Source: Pseudomonas benzenivorans (GTDB lineage Bacteria > Pseudomonadota > Gammaproteobacteria > Pseudomonadales > Pseudomonadaceae). From it: 64,000 nucleotides of DNA. The translations under genes were made by a program, and so were the position numbers. Under the pieces are notes generated by a model. It saw nothing but the letters and a program-made list of their open reading frames with translations, had not been told where the DNA came from and did not search any database. The stretch spans positions 434,001-498,000 of the forward strand of contig NZ_FNCT01000002.1 of assembly GCF_900100495.1 (NCBI RefSeq), in the 5' to 3' direction. Positions 22,252 through 29,789 of the stretch are shown piece after piece (the stretch's first letter is position 1; each line of letters starts with the position of its first letter).

Positions 22252-24042
22252 ATGTTCGGGGACTCACTGCCGTTGCTGTTTGTCGGCGCTCTGCTGGTCT
22301 GGGTGCTGGTGGCCTTCATCCGCGAGAAATGGAGTCCGGACATAGTCGTGGCGATCGCCGTGGCGGCCCTGCTGGTGAGCCAGTTGCTGGAGCCGAAGGA
22401 AGTCCTCAGCGTGCTGTCCAACTCGGCGCCGGTGACCATCGCCTGCATGTTCGTGCTGTCCGCCGCGCTGGAGCGCACCGGCTGCATCGACGCCCTGGGC
22501 AACTGGCTGGGCGAGCTGGTCGGCACCAGCCCGATCCGCGTGCTGACCGGCCTGACGGTCACCGCCCTGGTGATCTCCGCCGGCCTGAACAACACCCCGG
22601 TGGTGGCGATCCTCACCCCGGTGGCGATCTCCCTGGCGCGCCGCGCCGGCACCCAGCCGTCCAAGCTGCTGATCCCGCTGTCCTACGCCACCATCCTCGG
22701 CGGCACCCTGACCATGATCGGCACCTCGACCAACATCCTGGTCGACGGCGTGGCGCGCAAGGCCGGTCTTGCGCCCTTCGGCATCTTCGAGATCACCGGT
22801 GCCGGGCTGATCCTCGCCGCCGTCGGCATGCTCTACCTGCTGACCTTCGGCCGCCACCTGCTGCCCGAGCGCGAGACCCTGTCGAAACAGTTGCGCCCCG
22901 ATCTCGACCGCACCTTCATGACCGAACTGCTGGTGCCGCACGACTCGCCGATGGTCGGCAAGACCCTCAGCGAAGCCAACCTCAACGGCGGCAGTGGCCT
23001 GCAGGTGTTGAAGCTGTTCCGCGAGGAGCAGGAATTCACCGAGCCGGCCCACGATACCCTGCTGGCCAGCGGCGACCGCCTGGTGCTGCACGGCCAGGTG
23101 AAGAACGTGGTCGAGCTGCGCGAGAGCGGCCACCTGTCGTTCAACCGTGGCGACGCCTTCGAGACCATCAGCAGCCACGACGTGATCCTCGCCGAGGCCA
23201 TAGTCGGGCGCAGCTCGCGCTACAGCCACCGGCCCATGCGCGACCTCGACCTCACCGCACGCTACGGCATCGCCGTGCTCGCCGTGCACCGCCAGGACGA
23301 GAACATCCAGGGCAACCTCGACGACTTCGAGCTGCAGTTCGGCGACGTGATGCTGGTCGAAGGCACCCCGGCGCAGATCAAGCGCTTCGCCGACAACGGC
23401 GAGCTGATCAGCCTCAATGCCGTGCAGGAGCGCGCCTTCCGCCGCGACAAGGCACCGATCGCGATCGGCGCCACGCTGGCGGTGATGCTGCTGGCCGCCT
23501 TCGGCGTGATGCCCATCGAAGGCCTGGCGATCATCGGCGCGGCGGGCGTGCTGGCGACCCGCTGCCTGGACGTGGAAGACGCCTACAAGGCGGTGGACTG
23601 GAAGATCCTCGGGCTGATCTTCGGCATGCTGGCGATCAGCATCGCCATGGACAAGGTCGGCCTGGTCAAGCTGCTGGTGGAAAACGTCATGGGCCTGCTG
23701 CCCTGGGCCGGGCCGCTGTTGATGCTGTCGTTCATCTACCTGTTCACCTCGATCCTCACCGAGGTGCTGTCGAACAACGCGGTGGCGGTGCTGGTCACCC
23801 CGATCGCCATCGGCATGGCCCAGCACCTGGGCGTCGACCCGCGGGCCTTCGTGGTGGCGGTGATGTTCGCCGCCAGCGCCAGCTTCGCCACGCCGATCGG
23901 CTACCAGACCAACACCTTCGTCTACAACGCCGGCGGCTACCGCTTCACCGACTTCATGCGGGTCGGCATTCCGCTCAACCTGCTGCTGTGGCTGGTCGGC
24001 AGCCTGGTGATCCCGCTGTTCTGGCCGCTGACCCCGCTCTGA
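22252..24042 (+). CDS. SLC13-family permease with RCK_C (TrkA-C) domains
   Basis: 596 aa. Membrane segments occupy about residues 5-215 and 405-595, with the paired anion-permease motifs SAGLNNTPVVAILTPVA and TEVLSNNAVAVLVTPIA. Between them, about residues 215-390, two TrkA-C domains sit in the cytosol (MVGKTLSEANL and MRDLDLTARYG). This layout is found in sulfate/anion transporters of the SAC1/SLT group, so an anion such as sulfate is a possible substrate, but it is not certain. The ATG at 22252 is supported by the hydrophobic start. The region upstream has dyad elements. Confidence 0.85.
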   Translation: MFGDSLPLLFVGALLVWVLVAFIREKWSPDIVVAIAVAALLVSQLLEPKEVLSVLSNSAPVTIACMFVLSAALERTGCIDALGNWLGELVGTSPIRVLTGLTVTALVISAGLNNTPVVAILTPVAISLARRAGTQPSKLLIPLSYATILGGTLTMIGTSTNILVDGVARKAGLAPFGIFEITGAGLILAAVGMLYLLTFGRHLLPERETLSKQLRPDLDRTFMTELLVPHDSPMVGKTLSEANLNGGSGLQVLKLFREEQEFTEPAHDTLLASGDRLVLHGQVKNVVELRESGHLSFNRGDAFETISSHDVILAEAIVGRSSRYSHRPMRDLDLTARYGIAVLAVHRQDENIQGNLDDFELQFGDVMLVEGTPAQIKRFADNGELISLNAVQERAFRRDKAPIAIGATLAVMLLAAFGVMPIEGLAIIGAAGVLATRCLDVEDAYKAVDWKILGLIFGMLAISIAMDKVGLVKLLVENVMGLLPWAGPLLMLSFIYLFTSILTEVLSNNAVAVLVTPIAIGMAQHLGVDPRAFVVAVMFAASASFATPIGYQTNTFVYNAGGYRFTDFMRVGIPLNLLLWLVGSLVIPLFWPLTPL

Positions 24043-24105
24043 GCCAGACCTTGATAAGTCGGCGCCGCGGCACCACATAAGCACCAGCACTCGTGGAGCC
24101 GCACC

Positions 24106-24540
24106 ATGACCGAACCCCTGCTGATCCCCTGCCCGCACTGCAACGGCCTCAACCGCATCCCCGCCGCACGCCTGGCCGATACCCCGCGCTGCGGCCGCTG
24201 CAAGGCCGAGGTACTGCCGGGCCAGCCCATTGAGCTGACCCAGGCCAACTTCGCCAGCCAGCTGAAAGGCGACCTGCCGCTGCTGGTGGATGTCTGGGCC
24301 GACTGGTGCGGTCCCTGCAAGGCCTTCGCGCCGACCTTCCACCAGGCCGCCGGCCAACTGCAGGGGCGTTGCCGCCTGGGCAAGCTGGACAGCGAGGCGC
24401 ACCGGCAGCTGGCCGGGCAACTCGGCATCCGCTCGATCCCCAGCCTGCTGCTGTTCAAGGGCGGCCGCGAGGTGGCGCGACAGAGCGGTGCCCTGCCGCT
24501 GCCGCAACTGCTGGCCTGGCTTGCCGGCCAGGGACTCTGA
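24106..24540 (+). CDS. trxC: thioredoxin 2 (TrxC)
   Basis: 144 aa. An N-terminal zinc ribbon (Cys9, Cys12, Cys29, Cys32) is followed by a thioredoxin fold with WCGPC (Cys68, Cys71). This two-part layout distinguishes TrxC from TrxA. It reduces protein disulfides, often under oxidative stress, and its zinc site can tune the redox potential. It follows the permease by 63 bp on the same strand. Confidence 0.93.
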   Translation: MTEPLLIPCPHCNGLNRIPAARLADTPRCGRCKAEVLPGQPIELTQANFASQLKGDLPLLVDVWADWCGPCKAFAPTFHQAAGQLQGRCRLGKLDSEAHRQLAGQLGIRSIPSLLLFKGGREVARQSGALPLPQLLAWLAGQGL

Positions 24541-24631
24541 ACGAAAGAGTCAAGCGCCGCGGAACTTGCGGTCACTTGCACGACGCGGGGCAGGCGGTAG
24601 GCTGACGAACCAAACGCCAGGAGGCCACGCC

Positions 24632-25075
24632 ATGTCCTTGCCCGCCGAGCTCGCCCGTCAGCTCACCGAAGAGCAGATTGCCTTCGTCAAACGCAGCGGC
24701 CTCAAGGCCGAACTCCTCGAGCCCGGGCATGTCCGTCTGTGCATGCCGCTGGCCGGCAACCAGAACCATCTCGGCAGCATGTACGCCGGCGCGCTGTTCA
24801 CCCTGGCGGAAATTCCCGGCGGCGCGCTGTTCCTCACCAGCTTCGACAGCCAGCGCTTCTATCCGATCGTCAAGGAGATGAACCTGCGCTTCCGCCGCCC
24901 GGCCACCGGCGACATCCGCGTCGAAGCGCGACTCGGCAGCGAGCAGATCGAGCAGCTGCAAAGCCAGGCGACGCGTCAGGGCAAAGCCGAGTATGTGCTG
25001 GAGTTGCAACTGACCGATGACAGTGGCGAAGTAGTGGCCGAGAGTCGCGGCCTCTATCAATTACGTCGACGCTGA
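24632..25075 (+). CDS. hotdog-fold protein, DUF4442/thioesterase-like
   Basis: 147 aa. The hotdog helix region is NHLGSMYAGALFTLAEIPGGALF, like PaaI or DUF4442 (YiiD C-terminal) proteins. Such proteins are often acyl-CoA thioesterases, but the substrate is unknown. AGGAGG precedes the ATG at 24632 with good spacing. It follows trxC by 91 bp on the same strand. Confidence 0.8.
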   Translation: MSLPAELARQLTEEQIAFVKRSGLKAELLEPGHVRLCMPLAGNQNHLGSMYAGALFTLAEIPGGALFLTSFDSQRFYPIVKEMNLRFRRPATGDIRVEARLGSEQIEQLQSQATRQGKAEYVLELQLTDDSGEVVAESRGLYQLRRR

Positions 25076-25160
25076 CGCCTGACCTTGCCTTCGGTCAAAA
25101 CTCCAGCTAATGCTTTGGGGATAATTAAAGCGCCGACACGCATCGGTTGGAGAGTTACCC

Positions 25161-25958
25161 ATGTTCACGCATATCCTCATTGCCCATGACCTGCGCGACA
25201 CCGCCGACATGGCCCTGTGCCGCGCGACCCAACTGGCACGGCAGCATGGCGCCAAGCTGACCATGCTGCATGTACTCGACCCCAGCCAGAGCAGCGAACA
25301 ACACGAGCAAGCCCACCAAGCCCTGGACCGCAGCCTGACCCAATACGCGCCGCCCGGCAGCGAACTGCGCCTGCTCAGCGGCAAGCCCTCGGAAGTGGTG
25401 CTGCAACAATTGCAGGAACTCGGCTGCGACCTGCTGGTGCTCGGCGCCCACCATCAGCGCCATGACTTCTTCTCCGGCACCAGCCTGGATCGCATCGCCC
25501 GCAACTGCCCGGTGCCGCTGCTGCTGGTGGCGCGCAACGAGTTCCAGCCGTACCAGCGCGCCCTGGCGGCCATCGACTTCTCCCTCTGCGCCTGCAGCGC
25601 CCTCGGCCAGGGCTACCGCCTGCTGCCGGAAAGCGCCGAGCTGCATGCCCTGCACGTATTCGAACCGGACAAGGGCACGCCGGAACAGGTCGAGGCGCAA
25701 TGGCAGATCCAGCGTGCGCTGATCGACCAGTTGCTGGAGGACGAAGCACGGAACCTGCCCGCCCATGGCCCCAAGCTGAGCCATTCGATAATGCAGGACG
25801 GCATCCTGCGGACCCTGCAGGAACAGCTGAAAAACCGCCGCAGCGAACTGCTGGTTCTCGGCAGCCACGGCCGCAGCGCACTGTCCCAGGCGCTGCTCGG
25901 CAGCCTGGCCCAGCACTTCCTGCACAAGGCGCCCTGCGACATCCTGGTGGTGCGGTAG
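25161..25958 (+). CDS. tandem universal stress protein (UspA)
   Basis: 265 aa with two UspA domains. The first (residues 1-130) starts MFTHILIAHDL. The second (about 135-265) ends with the ATP-binding signature LVLGSHGRSALSQALLGSLAQHFLHKAPCDILVV. Tandem UspA proteins support survival under stress, for example anaerobic starvation in Pseudomonas. The TAG stop (25956-25958) touches the next hairpin repeat. Confidence 0.9.
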   Translation: MFTHILIAHDLRDTADMALCRATQLARQHGAKLTMLHVLDPSQSSEQHEQAHQALDRSLTQYAPPGSELRLLSGKPSEVVLQQLQELGCDLLVLGAHHQRHDFFSGTSLDRIARNCPVPLLLVARNEFQPYQRALAAIDFSLCACSALGQGYRLLPESAELHALHVFEPDKGTPEQVEAQWQIQRALIDQLLEDEARNLPAHGPKLSHSIMQDGILRTLQEQLKNRRSELLVLGSHGRSALSQALLGSLAQHFLHKAPCDILVVR

Positions 25959-25975
25959 TGGGTTAGCCACGTAGC

Positions 25976-26020
25976 GGCGTAACCCACCAGGCGTTCCTGG
26001 CATCCGTGGTGGGTTACGCC
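25976..26020. repeat. intergenic hairpin repeat, GGTGGGTTACGCC type
   Basis: GGCGTAACCCACC (25976-25988) pairs with GGTGGGTTACGCC (26008-26020), 13 bp perfect. A further GTGGGTTA at 25958-25965 is complementary to the same left arm. It probably serves as terminator for the UspA gene. Confidence 0.85.
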
Positions 26021-26023
26021 TTC

Positions 26024-26198
26024 GGTTAACAGGCCGTTGAAAAACTACCTGCGTTGCCGATGCGTCGTTAAAAACAGGCTCGTGTGCGAGCCCAGTCAGA
26101 ATGCACATTTACAACACGTAAACTGCGCTGCGCTACGTTGCGGCCGTTTTTGCCTTGTCTCGGCTGCCTCGCCTACGTTTTTCAACAGCCTGCTAACC
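26024..26198. mobile_element. MITE-like element with 22-bp terminal inverted repeats
   Basis: About 175 bp. The ends, 26024-26045 and 26177-26198, are inverted repeats matching at 20 of 22 positions, with core CAGGCYGTTGAAAAAC. There is no open frame of note inside. An internal hairpin GGCTCG-TGTG-CGAGCC lies at 26077-26092. A non-autonomous, possibly mobile element is the simplest reading; similar CAGGCTGTTGAAAAAC ends recur in Pseudomonas intergenic DNA as I recall. No transposase is nearby. Confidence 0.6.
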
Positions 26199-26215
26199 CG
26201 CCCGGAAATTCCAAC

Positions 26216-26989
26216 TCAATCGGCTGAATTGAGCAGGTCATGCAGTTCGACGAACTGCTGGGTCAGCTTGTGCCGTGGTTCCAGGTAGATCAGCGGCGTG
26301 CAGGCCTGGTGCGACTCGCGCATCTTCACCGAACTCATCAGGTTGACCGGCAGCACCGGCAGGCCCTCGGCGAGCAGCTCGTCGAGCAGCTGCTGGGGCA
26401 AGGAGGCGCGCGGCTGGAACTGGTTGACCACTATGCCCTCCACCTCCAGGCCCTCGTTGTGATCCTCCTTGAGCTCGGCGATCTCCTGCAGCAGGCCGTA
26501 CAGCGCATGACGCGAGAAGCTGTCGCAGTCGAAGGGAATCAGGCAGCGATCGGCGGCAATCATCGCGGAAACCGTGTAGAAATTCAGCGCTGGCGGGGTA
26601 TCCAGATAGATCCGGTCGTAATCCTCGGTCAGCTCATCGAGGAGTTTGCGCAGCTTGTTGATCTTGTGTTTGGCCTCGAGTTTCGGCTGCAGATCCGCCA
26701 GCTCGGCGGTGGCGGTGATCACGTGCAGGTTATCGAACGGCGTCTCGTAGATGTCGACCTTGCCCTTCCTGGCGAACGGCCCGCTGGCCAAGCTCTGCTT
26801 GAAGAACTCAGCGATGCCCATGGGGATCTCGCCGCCGGTCAGGCCGGTGAGGTAGTGGGTGGAGTTGGCCTGGCAATCCAGATCGACCAACAGCGTGCGA
26901 TAACCCTGCGACGCACTCACCGCCGCCAGGTTGCAGGCGATGCTGGACTTGCCCACGCCGCCCTTCTGATTGAATACCACACGCCGCAT
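26216..26989 (-). CDS. ParA/MinD-family ATPase
   Basis: 257 aa. The deviant Walker A is KGGVGKSS (Lys9 and Lys14), followed by [12 protein letters not shown] and the Walker B-like [14 protein letters not shown]. ParA ATPases position DNA or cell-surface cargo. No parB partner is adjacent, so it is an orphan, as at PAO1 PA5028. GGGAGG fixes the start at 26989; longer in-frame extensions are non-conserved. It is divergent from the pigment operon by 237 bp. Confidence 0.88.
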   Translation of the reverse strand: MRRVVFNQKGGVGKSSIACNLAAVSASQGYRTLLVDLDCQANSTHYLTGLTGGEIPMGIAEFFKQSLASGPFARKGKVDIYETPFDNLHVITATAELADLQPKLEAKHKINKLRKLLDELTEDYDRIYLDTPPALNFYTVSAMIAADRCLIPFDCDSFSRHALYGLLQEIAELKEDHNEGLEVEGIVVNQFQPRASLPQQLLDELLAEGLPVLPVNLMSSVKMRESHQACTPLIYLEPRHKLTQQFVELHDLLNSAD

Positions 26990-27099
26990 AGCACACCTCC
27001 CTGATCCCGAATGGTCCTGGATTCTATGCAATGCGCGAGACAAGGGCGAGGTTGGCAGCTGAAATCGATCGCCCATCCATCCGACGCCCCCGACAAAGT

Positions 27100-27128
27100 T
27101 TGCGCAGCACGCATGCCGGCTAGATAAT
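27100..27128 (+). promoter_or_regulatory. candidate sigma70 promoter of the pigment operon
   Basis: TTGCGC (27100-27105) and GATAAT (27123-27128) are separated by 17 bp. It lies in the 237-bp gap between the divergent parA-like gene and the first pigment gene. It would give a leader of about 90 nt. Confidence 0.5.
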
Positions 27129-27151
27129 GCCGGCACCTCGCCATGGCCCCT

Positions 27152-27168
27152 CGACAAGTCCCTTGTCG
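27152..27168 (+). other. leader hairpin upstream of the pigment operon
   Basis: CGACAAG (27152-27158), a 3-nt loop, then CTTGTCG (27162-27168). It lies between the candidate promoter and the first start codon. It might be an operator dyad or an RNA hairpin; no T-run follows. Confidence 0.4.
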
Positions 27169-27226
27169 GTCAGGACGGCCGCTGTAGACAAGGAAGCCCG
27201 CAAGGGCTGGGAAAACTCTCCGCGTG

Positions 27227-27940
27227 ATGCATTTCAGGATCGATCGATGGCGTGCCTGGGCCCCTGGCCTGGAGAACGCAGACGACTGGCGCGCCTGGTG
27301 CCGAGCCCCCGTGCGCGTGCAGGATGCGCAGCAACAGCCGGATGTCGGCTTTCTTCCCGCCCTGCAACGCCGCCGTCTGAGCCGCCTGGCGCGGATGACG
27401 TTCCACGTCGCCTGGCCGCTGGCCGAAGCCCAACCGGTACTGCCGCTGGTGTTCGCCTCGCGTCACGGCGAGACCCCTCGCACCCTGGCCATCCTCAGCG
27501 ACCTGGCGCGCGGCGAGCCGCTGTCGCCGACCCAGTTCAGCCTGTCGGTGCACAACGCCATCATCGGCAAGTGGTCGATCCTGCGCGGCGACACCAGCGA
27601 GATGAGCGCCCTGGCCGCCGAAGGCGACGGCCTCGAACAGGCCATGCTGGAAGCCGGCATGCTGCTTGGTGAAGGCGCCCCGGCGGTGCTGCTGGTGATC
27701 GCCGAGGAAACGCCACCGGCTATCTACGCCCCGTCTATCGAGGATGTGCCCTTCCCCTACGCCGTGGCCCTGCTGTTGAAACCGGGCGACGAGTGGCGGC
27801 TGCAACTGCGCACCGGCCAGGGTCCAACCAGCGACTGGCCTCACCCACTCAACCTGCTGCGTGCCCTGTGCGGCGAGCAGCTCTTCCTCGAGCACTACTG
27901 GAAAAGCCGGCGATGGACCTGGTCACGCAACAAGCCCTGA
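27227..27940 (+). CDS. apeC: beta-ketoacyl synthase-like chain-length factor, APE type
   Basis: 237 aa, corresponding only to the N-terminal half of a ketosynthase. It matches the beta-ketoacyl synthase N-terminal-like family, from FRIDRWRAWAPGLENADDW to LPPLQRRRLSRLARM-like and FSLSVHNAIIGKWSI. No catalytic Cys-His-His set is present. In aryl polyene systems ApeC pairs with the ketosynthase ApeO and sets chain length. Start is the ATG at 27227 (a GTG is adjacent at 27224); the ribosome site is weak. It overlaps the next gene by 28 bp. Confidence 0.85.
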   Translation: MHFRIDRWRAWAPGLENADDWRAWCRAPVRVQDAQQQPDVGFLPALQRRRLSRLARMTFHVAWPLAEAQPVLPLVFASRHGETPRTLAILSDLARGEPLSPTQFSLSVHNAIIGKWSILRGDTSEMSALAAEGDGLEQAMLEAGMLLGEGAPAVLLVIAEETPPAIYAPSIEDVPFPYAVALLLKPGDEWRLQLRTGQGPTSDWPHPLNLLRALCGEQLFLEHYWKSRRWTWSRNKP

Positions 27941-28728
27941 GCCGCTACAGCGCGCCCTACTGCTGGCGCCTGATCGCCACCGCGCTGAGTTTCGCCCTGT
28001 TCGGCGTCGGCGGCGTGCTGCTGCGCGTGCTGGTCTTCCCGCTGCTCGCCCTGCTGCCCGGCAGCCCCACGCTGCGGCGCAGCCGCGCCCGCGCGGTGGT
28101 GAGCCGGACCTTCCTGCTGTTCATCCAGTTCATGTTCCGCAGCGGCGTGCTCACCTACGCGGTGGAAGGCGCCGAGCGCCTGGGCCGCCCCGGGCAGCTG
28201 GTGATCGCCAACCACCCCTCGCTGATCGACGTGGTGGTGCTGATCGCCTTCATCCGCGACGCCAACTGCGTGGTCAAGCAGAGCCTGTGGGACAACCCCT
28301 GCATGCGCGGGCCGATCCGCGCCGCCGAGTACATCAGCAACAGCGGCAGCCTGGACATGCTCGAAGAGGCTGCCGACGCGCTGCACCGCGGCCAGACCCT
28401 GATCGTGTTTCCCGAAGGCACGCGCACCACGCCGGGACAGGCCCCGGCCTTCCATCGTGGCGCCGCCGCCATCGCCATTCGCGGCGCGCACGTGGTCACC
28501 CCGGTGGTGATCAGCGTGACGCCGACCACCCTGACCAAGGCCGAGCCCTGGTACCGTATTCCGTCGCGGCGCTTCCACTTCAGCCTGCGCGTGGGTCAGG
28601 ATATCGACCCGCAACGGTTCCTGGCCCTGGGCCCGGCGCCTATCGCCTCGCGCAAACTCAACGAACACCTGCACCAGCACTTCATCAAGGAGCTCGCCGA
28701 AGATGAGCGATCTGCAACACGAGATTAA
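27913..28728 (+). CDS. lysophospholipid/1-acylglycerol-type acyltransferase, APE cluster
   Basis: 271 aa. After an N-terminal membrane segment (about residues 20-50) it has the acyltransferase motif NHPSLID (Asn100-Asp106; His101 and Asp106 catalytic) and FPEGTR. This is the PlsC-like fold. In pigment clusters of this kind it is taken to help attach the polyene or its lipid anchor, at the inner membrane. The start ATG at 27913 is inside the previous gene. It overlaps the first ACP gene by 26 bp. It occupies the apeD position. Confidence 0.87.
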   Translation: MDLVTQQALSRYSAPYCWRLIATALSFALFGVGGVLLRVLVFPLLALLPGSPTLRRSRARAVVSRTFLLFIQFMFRSGVLTYAVEGAERLGRPGQLVIANHPSLIDVVVLIAFIRDANCVVKQSLWDNPCMRGPIRAAEYISNSGSLDMLEEAADALHRGQTLIVFPEGTRTTPGQAPAFHRGAAAIAIRGAHVVTPVVISVTPTTLTKAEPWYRIPSRRFHFSLRVGQDIDPQRFLALGPAPIASRKLNEHLHQHFIKELAEDERSATRD

Positions 28729-28963
28729 GAACCTGATCATCGACGCTCTCGGCCTCGAAGACCTGACGGCCGAAGACATCGCCGCCGACCTCAGCCTGTT
28801 CGGCGAGGGCCTCGGCCTGGACTCGGTGGACGCCCTCGAGCTGGGGCTGGCGCTGCAGAAACGCTTCGGCATCAAGATCGACGCCGAGGCCAAGGATACT
28901 CGCACGCACTTCGCCAACGTGGCCAGCCTCGCGGCCTTCGTTTCGGCGCATAAAGCCGCTTGA
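28703..28963 (+). CDS. apeE: acyl carrier protein 1, APE cluster
   Basis: 86 aa. The phosphopantetheine site is GLDSVDALEL, with Ser41. The helices and the acidic surface fit a stand-alone ACP for a type II synthase. It starts within the acyltransferase gene (26 bp overlap) and is followed at 12 bp by a second, different ACP. Confidence 0.9.
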   Translation: MSDLQHEIKNLIIDALGLEDLTAEDIAADLSLFGEGLGLDSVDALELGLALQKRFGIKIDAEAKDTRTHFANVASLAAFVSAHKAA

Positions 28964-28975
28964 GGACCCACGCAG

Positions 28976-29230
28976 ATGCAAAACCGTGACGAGATCTTCG
29001 CCATCCTGCGCGACGCCCTGGTGGAACTCTTCGAGCTGGATGCCGAGCGCATCACCCTCGACGCCAATCTCTACCAGGACCTGGAAATCGACAGCATCGA
29101 CGCCATCGACCTGATCGACCACATCAAACGCCAGACCGGCAAGAAGATCGCCGCCGAAGAGTTCAAGTCGGTGCGCAGCGTGGGCGACGTGGTCGAGGCC
29201 GTGCATCGCCTGGTCAACGCAGTCCCCTGA
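28976..29230 (+). CDS. apeF: acyl carrier protein 2, APE cluster
   Basis: 84 aa. The attachment site is EIDSIDAIDL, with Ser40. It differs from the first ACP, consistent with two carrier roles, as in E. coli and Xenorhabdus clusters where one ACP carries the starter or extender and the other the growing chain. Confidence 0.9.
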   Translation: MQNRDEIFAILRDALVELFELDAERITLDANLYQDLEIDSIDAIDLIDHIKRQTGKKIAAEEFKSVRSVGDVVEAVHRLVNAVP

Positions 29231-29243
29231 TGAAGACCCGCGC

Positions 29244-29789
29244 ATGAGCCGCCTGTTCGGCCTGGTGCTGGCGCTCGCCGGCCTGGCCTATCCCTTCGCC
29301 GTGTATTTCGGCCTGCAGCGGCTATCGCCGCGGCTTATCGCCGGCCTGCTCGGCGGCCTCTGGCTGGCGCGCCTGCTGACCGGCGCGCGGCGCCCGGGCG
29401 AGCGCTGGATGGCGCTCGCCGCGCTGGCGTTCTGCCTGCTGCTCGGCCTCGCCGGCGAACCGCGGCTGTTGCGCTGGTACCCGGTACTGCTCAACGGCAT
29501 GCTGCTCGGCCTGTTCGGCCTCAGCCTGAAATACGGCCCGCCCTTGGTGGAGCGCCTGGCGCGCCTGCGCGAGCCGCAGCTGCCGGCGCAGGCGGTGCGC
29601 TACACGCGCAGGGTGACCCAGGTGTGGGCGCTGTTCTTCCTCGGCAACGGCCTGACCGCCGCCGCCCTGACCCTGTGGGCGCCACTGTCCTGGTGGACAC
29701 TGTACAACGGCCTGATCGCCTACCTGTTGATGGGCCTGCTGTTCGCCGGCGAGTGGCTGCTGCGCCAGCGCGTACGGAGGCTGGCATGA
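29244..29789 (+). CDS. apeG: COG4648-type membrane protein, APE cluster
   Basis: 181 aa with about five to six hydrophobic helices (residues 1-20, 25-45, 55-70, 80-97, 125-145 and 150-170). It matches the small COG4648 inner-membrane protein found in all such clusters; the function is unknown. The TGA overlaps the ATG of the ligase gene (ATGA). Confidence 0.8.
   Translation: MSRLFGLVLALAGLAYPFAVYFGLQRLSPRLIAGLLGGLWLARLLTGARRPGERWMALAALAFCLLLGLAGEPRLLRWYPVLLNGMLLGLFGLSLKYGPPLVERLARLREPQLPAQAVRYTRRVTQVWALFFLGNGLTAAALTLWAPLSWWTLYNGLIAYLLMGLLFAGEWLLRQRVRRLA

Noticed and set aside
26216..26989. Plasmid partition locus or integrated plasmid
   Set aside because: There is no parB, origin or replication gene, and the flanks are conserved chromosomal genes.
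27227..27940. Truncated ketosynthase pseudogene
   Set aside because: The half-length form without catalytic residues is normal for the chain-length factor of aryl polyene clusters, and the gene overlaps its neighbour as an intact member.
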